Positions 45,762-48,711 of a stretch of DNA of 48,711 nucleotides are shown here, one piece after another. Under the pieces are notes generated by a model. The model worked only from the letters and a program-made list of their open reading frames with translations. It was not told the DNA's origin and ran no database searches. Each line of letters starts with the position of its first letter. Position 1 is the first letter of the stretch. The translations under genes were made by a program, and so were the position numbers. Source of the DNA: Bacteroidota bacterium (GTDB lineage Bacteria; Bacteroidota; Bacteroidia; Cytophagales; Cyclobacteriaceae); the NCBI GenBank assembly GCA_024280115.1, contig JAJRQT010000184.1, positions 1 through 48,711 of the forward strand, in the 5' to 3' direction.

Positions 45762-48140
45762 ATGAGTCTTAAGTTCCTCTCTATCGCAATAATACTTTAT
45801 TTCCTGCCAAAAATAAGTCATGCCCAAATGCGTGAAAAAATCAACCCCAAATATTTAACCGGTCAATGGGAAGCATATTGGGTCACTCATCCGGAGGCGC
45901 ATTTGTTTGATTATGGTGTATTCCATTTCAGAAAGTCTTTTCAGCTGGATAATATCCCTTCTGAATTCGTCATCCACGTATCTGCGGACAACCGGTACAG
46001 ACTGTTTGTGAATGGAGAGGCGGTCTGTCATGGTCCGGCGAGAGGAGACTTCTCACAATGGTTTTACGAAACTATTGATATTGCCCCATACCTTGAAAAA
46101 GGCAAAAACACCATAGCGGCAATAGTTTGGAATGCGGGTGAACACCGGCCCAAGGCACAGATTTCTGATAAAATGGCATTTATTGTTCAGGGTAATTCAG
46201 AAAATGAACAAATTCTAAATACTGGAAATGGGTGGAAGGTGATTGAAAATAAAGCATTCAGTCCGATTTTGTATAAAGACATCGATGACCGGTTATTCAG
46301 GCAGTATTACGTCGCGGGACCTCTTGATTCTGTAGTTGCAGCATTATACCCCTGGGGTTGGGAAAAGACAACTTTCAATGATGATAGCTGGCTCAATGCC
46401 CGCTTGCTTAACCGTCCTTCCCGAGACCATACATACCACCAGAAATGGACCATGGAACCCCGTCAAATTCCAATGCTTATTAGTGATTACCATAGGTTTA
46501 AGCGCGTGCCAAGGGCGACGATAAAGTTCGATACAGAAAAATTTATTGACAATCAATCCACAATTACCATCCCTCCAAATACAAGCGCAACTATTCTTTT
46601 TGATAATAGTACCCAGACCAATGGATATCCTGAACTTGAGGTTTCGGGAGGAAAAAACAGCAAAATAAACATCCGATATGCAGAGACATTTATATTGCCC
46701 GGATTGAAAAAAGAACATAGGGATTCCCTGCAATCTGAATTAATTGGCGTCAACGATGTGTTTGTTCCCAGCGGACAAAGTAATATTGTTTTCAGACCTT
46801 TGTGGACCCGGACGTTCAGGTGGTTGCAATTAGAGATTGAAACAAATGATCAACCGTTGGTTATTGAAGATCTACGATACGAGTATTCCGCGTATCCTAC
46901 TGAGATAGTCGCCAGTTTTAAAGCCAGTGACCCCATGCTTTCCAAAATTTGGGATGCCAGCATTCGAACTCAAAAGCTTTCGGCGCAGGAAACTTTTGTA
47001 AGTGACCTGTATTGGGAACAAATGCAATATATCGGAGATTCAAAAGTGCAGGGGTTGGCCTATTTATTCATGACCGGAGATGAGCATTTGTATAAGCTCT
47101 CACTTGAGCAATTTAATAATTCAAGATTACCCAATGGATTAACCCAAAGCCGGTATCCCGGCGATCTGGTGCAAGTAATTCCATTGTATTCCCTTGTTTG
47201 GGTAACAATGGTTCACGATTACTGGATGTACGGAAAAGACCCGGAATATGTAAAACGATTTATACCAGGAATCATTGGCGTCTTACAATGGTTTGAAGAT
47301 CAGATGACAGACAACAATCTGATTCCTGTGACGCCTTATTGGAATTTTATTGATTGGGCATATATGCCAAGGTATAATGAAATTGTTAAGCTTGGGGGTA
47401 AGAAAGAATTGAGCATCCATTCACTTACATACTCCTATGCCCTGAAAAATGCGGAGGAATTGTTTGATTGGGCGGGAGAAAGTTACTATGCCAAACATTA
47501 TAAGGACATCAGAACAAAGATCAACACTGCTGTTAAAGCCAAATGTTATGATGAACAAAAAGGACTTTATGTCGATACTCCATCAAGCAATCTTTATAGT
47601 CAGCACACAAATTTATTAGCGGTACTGGCTGGATTGGACAATCAGGAGAAAGAAAAGGTAATCATGGAAAAGGTAATCAACGACCCTGAACTAGTAGCAG
47701 TGGATATGTATTTTCACTTCTTCCTCGGGCGTGCCATCAGAAAATCAGGATTGGGAAATAGTTACCTGAAAACGATAGAGCCCTGGAAAAAGTTTATAAA
47801 CCTGGGTATGACCACCTTTGGGGAAGCCGTGGAAGATCCACGGTCGGAATGCCACGCATGGAGTACAGGTCCTGCATTTGAGTTTTTATCGACAGTTTGC
47901 GGTGTAGAATCCAAAGCTCCGGGATTTCAAAAAATTGAGATCGCACCTCATCCTGGTGATTTGGATCAAATCAATGGTACGATTGCTCATCCAAACGGAC
48001 TCATCAAAGTAGCACTGACTAAGAATAAAAAAGGCAAATTATCCGGCAGTATTGAAATACCTGAAAATACGACCGGAGAATATGTGTATGATGGAAAATT
48101 GATAAAATTGATTGGTGGACAAACTACAGTTATCAAGTAA
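45762..48140 (+). CDS. GH78-like alpha-L-rhamnosidase family glycoside hydrolase
   Basis: A 792-residue secreted protein with a signal peptide (hydrophobic FLSIAIILYFLP, cleavage near SHAQ). The N-terminal part is a beta-sandwich of the rhamnosidase N-domain type: F-RKSFQLDNIPSEF, then SADNRYRLFVNGE and an E-KGKNTIAAIVWN strand. A second beta domain precedes the (alpha/alpha)6 catalytic domain (from about residue 390). That domain holds the GH78-type block VSDLYWEQMQYIGDSK (residues 413-428; Glu419 is a candidate acid), where many family members have C-P before Y-W/Y-E-Q. The C-terminus has SECHAWSTGPAFEFLSTVCG and a final beta domain, also as in GH78. It probably removes rhamnose or a related sugar from plant or algal glycans, but could be a divergent specificity. 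Confidence 0.85.
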   Translation: MSLKFLSIAIILYFLPKISHAQMREKINPKYLTGQWEAYWVTHPEAHLFDYGVFHFRKSFQLDNIPSEFVIHVSADNRYRLFVNGEAVCHGPARGDFSQWFYETIDIAPYLEKGKNTIAAIVWNAGEHRPKAQISDKMAFIVQGNSENEQILNTGNGWKVIENKAFSPILYKDIDDRLFRQYYVAGPLDSVVAALYPWGWEKTTFNDDSWLNARLLNRPSRDHTYHQKWTMEPRQIPMLISDYHRFKRVPRATIKFDTEKFIDNQSTITIPPNTSATILFDNSTQTNGYPELEVSGGKNSKINIRYAETFILPGLKKEHRDSLQSELIGVNDVFVPSGQSNIVFRPLWTRTFRWLQLEIETNDQPLVIEDLRYEYSAYPTEIVASFKASDPMLSKIWDASIRTQKLSAQETFVSDLYWEQMQYIGDSKVQGLAYLFMTGDEHLYKLSLEQFNNSRLPNGLTQSRYPGDLVQVIPLYSLVWVTMVHDYWMYGKDPEYVKRFIPGIIGVLQWFEDQMTDNNLIPVTPYWNFIDWAYMPRYNEIVKLGGKKELSIHSLTYSYALKNAEELFDWAGESYYAKHYKDIRTKINTAVKAKCYDEQKGLYVDTPSSNLYSQHTNLLAVLAGLDNQEKEKVIMEKVINDPELVAVDMYFHFFLGRAIRKSGLGNSYLKTIEPWKKFINLGMTTFGEAVEDPRSECHAWSTGPAFEFLSTVCGVESKAPGFQKIEIAPHPGDLDQINGTIAHPNGLIKVALTKNKKGKLSGSIEIPENTTGEYVYDGKLIKLIGGQTTVIK

Positions 48141-48185
48141 GTTGGGGTATGATAAGCCCTGATCTCAGGTTTATAAAAACACCTG

Positions 48186-48245
48186 AAAAAGCATCAAAAA
48201 TCCATGAATTTGAGGCTTGGTTTTCCATAGATTTTAGGGCTTTTT
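48186..48245 (+). terminator. Probable terminator after the GH78 gene
   Basis: AAAAAGC (48186-48192) pairs with GCTTTTT (48239-48245), and an inner arm (AAAAATCCATG against CCATAGATTTTA) extends the stem imperfectly. It ends in a T run and lies 45 bp after the stop. A smaller hairpin CAGGT/ACCTG (48166-48185) precedes it. Confidence 0.45.
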
Positions 48246-48281
48246 AATAAGTGACAAAAAGTAATTAACACTCACCAATAT

Positions 48282-48335
48282 CCGTCATTGTGAACGGAGT
48301 GAAACCTGCCTTTCTGGACAGGCAGGTAATCTGTT
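48282..48335 (+). repeat. Dispersed-type intergenic repeat with palindromic core
   Basis: CCGTCATTGTGAACGGAGTG followed by AAACCTGCC-N10-GGCAGGTAATCTG. The perfect palindromic arms ACCTGCC (48304-48310) and GGCAGGT (48321-48327) enclose a 10-nt loop. The GTCATTG-x-GA-x-CGGAG-x-GAA-x-x-AATCT pattern is one I know as a frequent intergenic repeat in Bacteroidota genomes. Only one copy is in this window, so the repeat status rests on recognition. Confidence 0.55.
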
Positions 48336-48711
48336 TGCTGTCTGCCATAATCTTACTACAGAAATAGCATCGAAATCCAATAAATTTATCCGAACTATGC
48401 TTAGCTTTTCATCACAGGTTTGGAGAACCCGCGACAGTAATTACAAATGTGTAAACTGTTAAATGAAAGATGTCGATTTTAGACCTGTTTTTCTTTGAAA
48501 CCGGAATGAGTTAAAAATCATTTTTATAAAATTTCCATTTTTATAAATCAATTCATGGCAAATTATTTACCTTAGTTAGTGTCTCTTTTAAATCATGTAA
48601 CTAAAAGATTATCAATAAATTAAGGTCAATTTTTTATGTGAATCTTTTCGCTATTTATTAGGTTTTTTCAGTTAAAATGCAGATATTCAGGCTATTAACG
48701 GTCAGAGATTC

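Larger units (their letters stand above)
48141..48711. other. Non-coding tail of the window
   Basis: The last 571 bp contain no credible gene on either strand. Two structures are described separately: a long hairpin just after the rhamnosidase gene and a palindromic dispersed-type repeat at 48282-48335. The rest is AT-rich and may hold the regulatory region of a gene beyond the window. Confidence 0.6.

Noticed and set aside
46336..46753. Short ORFs on both strands within the GH78 gene
   Set aside because: They fall inside a gene with conserved domains from end to end.

Overview
The window comes from an AT-rich chromosome of a Bacteroidota bacterium, most likely a gliding or marine member of the Cytophagia. 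The evidence is two giant surface proteins ending in the gliding-motility/type IX secretion (type B) C-terminal domain, a PorP/SprF partner, a type IX secretion plug-domain protein (DUF5103), a PUR-alpha-like DUF3276 protein, a TAnnTTTG-type promoter and weak ribosome binding sites. Several genes appear to start at TTG or GTG. I saw no tRNA, rRNA, insertion sequence, phage or CRISPR array.

Layout. 1-8987: the 3' part of a giant cadherin-like adhesin, a PorP/SprF protein and a PD40-OmpA protein, all overlapping in one T9SS surface operon. 9063-14008: a TPR lipid-free secreted protein and a 1070-residue secreted protein made of eleven Ig-like repeats. 14027-18263: murB, dCMP deaminase (opposite strand), a DUF2911 protein and an ABC-F ATPase. 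18317-21070 (minus): a lipoprotein, then an ECF sigma factor overlapping an anti-sigma-like protein that carries an outer-membrane barrel domain. 21234-26239: the T9SS plug protein, a solitary Cas6-family endoribonuclease, and ychF with an AI-2E family transporter and a DUF3276 protein. 26437-28837: DUF58, ferredoxin and LuxC-type acyl-CoA reductase.

28841-37966 (minus) is a two-gene unit: a small secreted protein followed by a ~2906-residue adhesin with 13 Ig-like repeats, a PKD-like domain, a cohesin-like domain, SprB-like repeats and a T9SS signal. The 13 repeats are arranged in higher-order triplets of exactly 729 bp. 38487-40065 (minus) holds an APS-reductase-type cysH and an NDP-sugar epimerase, next to what looks like a truncated thioesterase. 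40422-48140 is a carbohydrate-related region: two tandem PmoA-family lipoproteins, an SMP-30/gluconolactonase, a sugar C-methyltransferase-like protein (minus) and a GH78-like rhamnosidase. The last 570 bp is non-coding and holds a dispersed-looking palindromic repeat.

The most unusual items are the solitary Cas6 in a housekeeping/secretion context, the 729-bp higher-order repeat with an embedded cohesin-like domain, the inner-membrane/outer-membrane hybrid regulator, the eleven-repeat secreted protein without a T9SS signal, and the thioesterase remnant.
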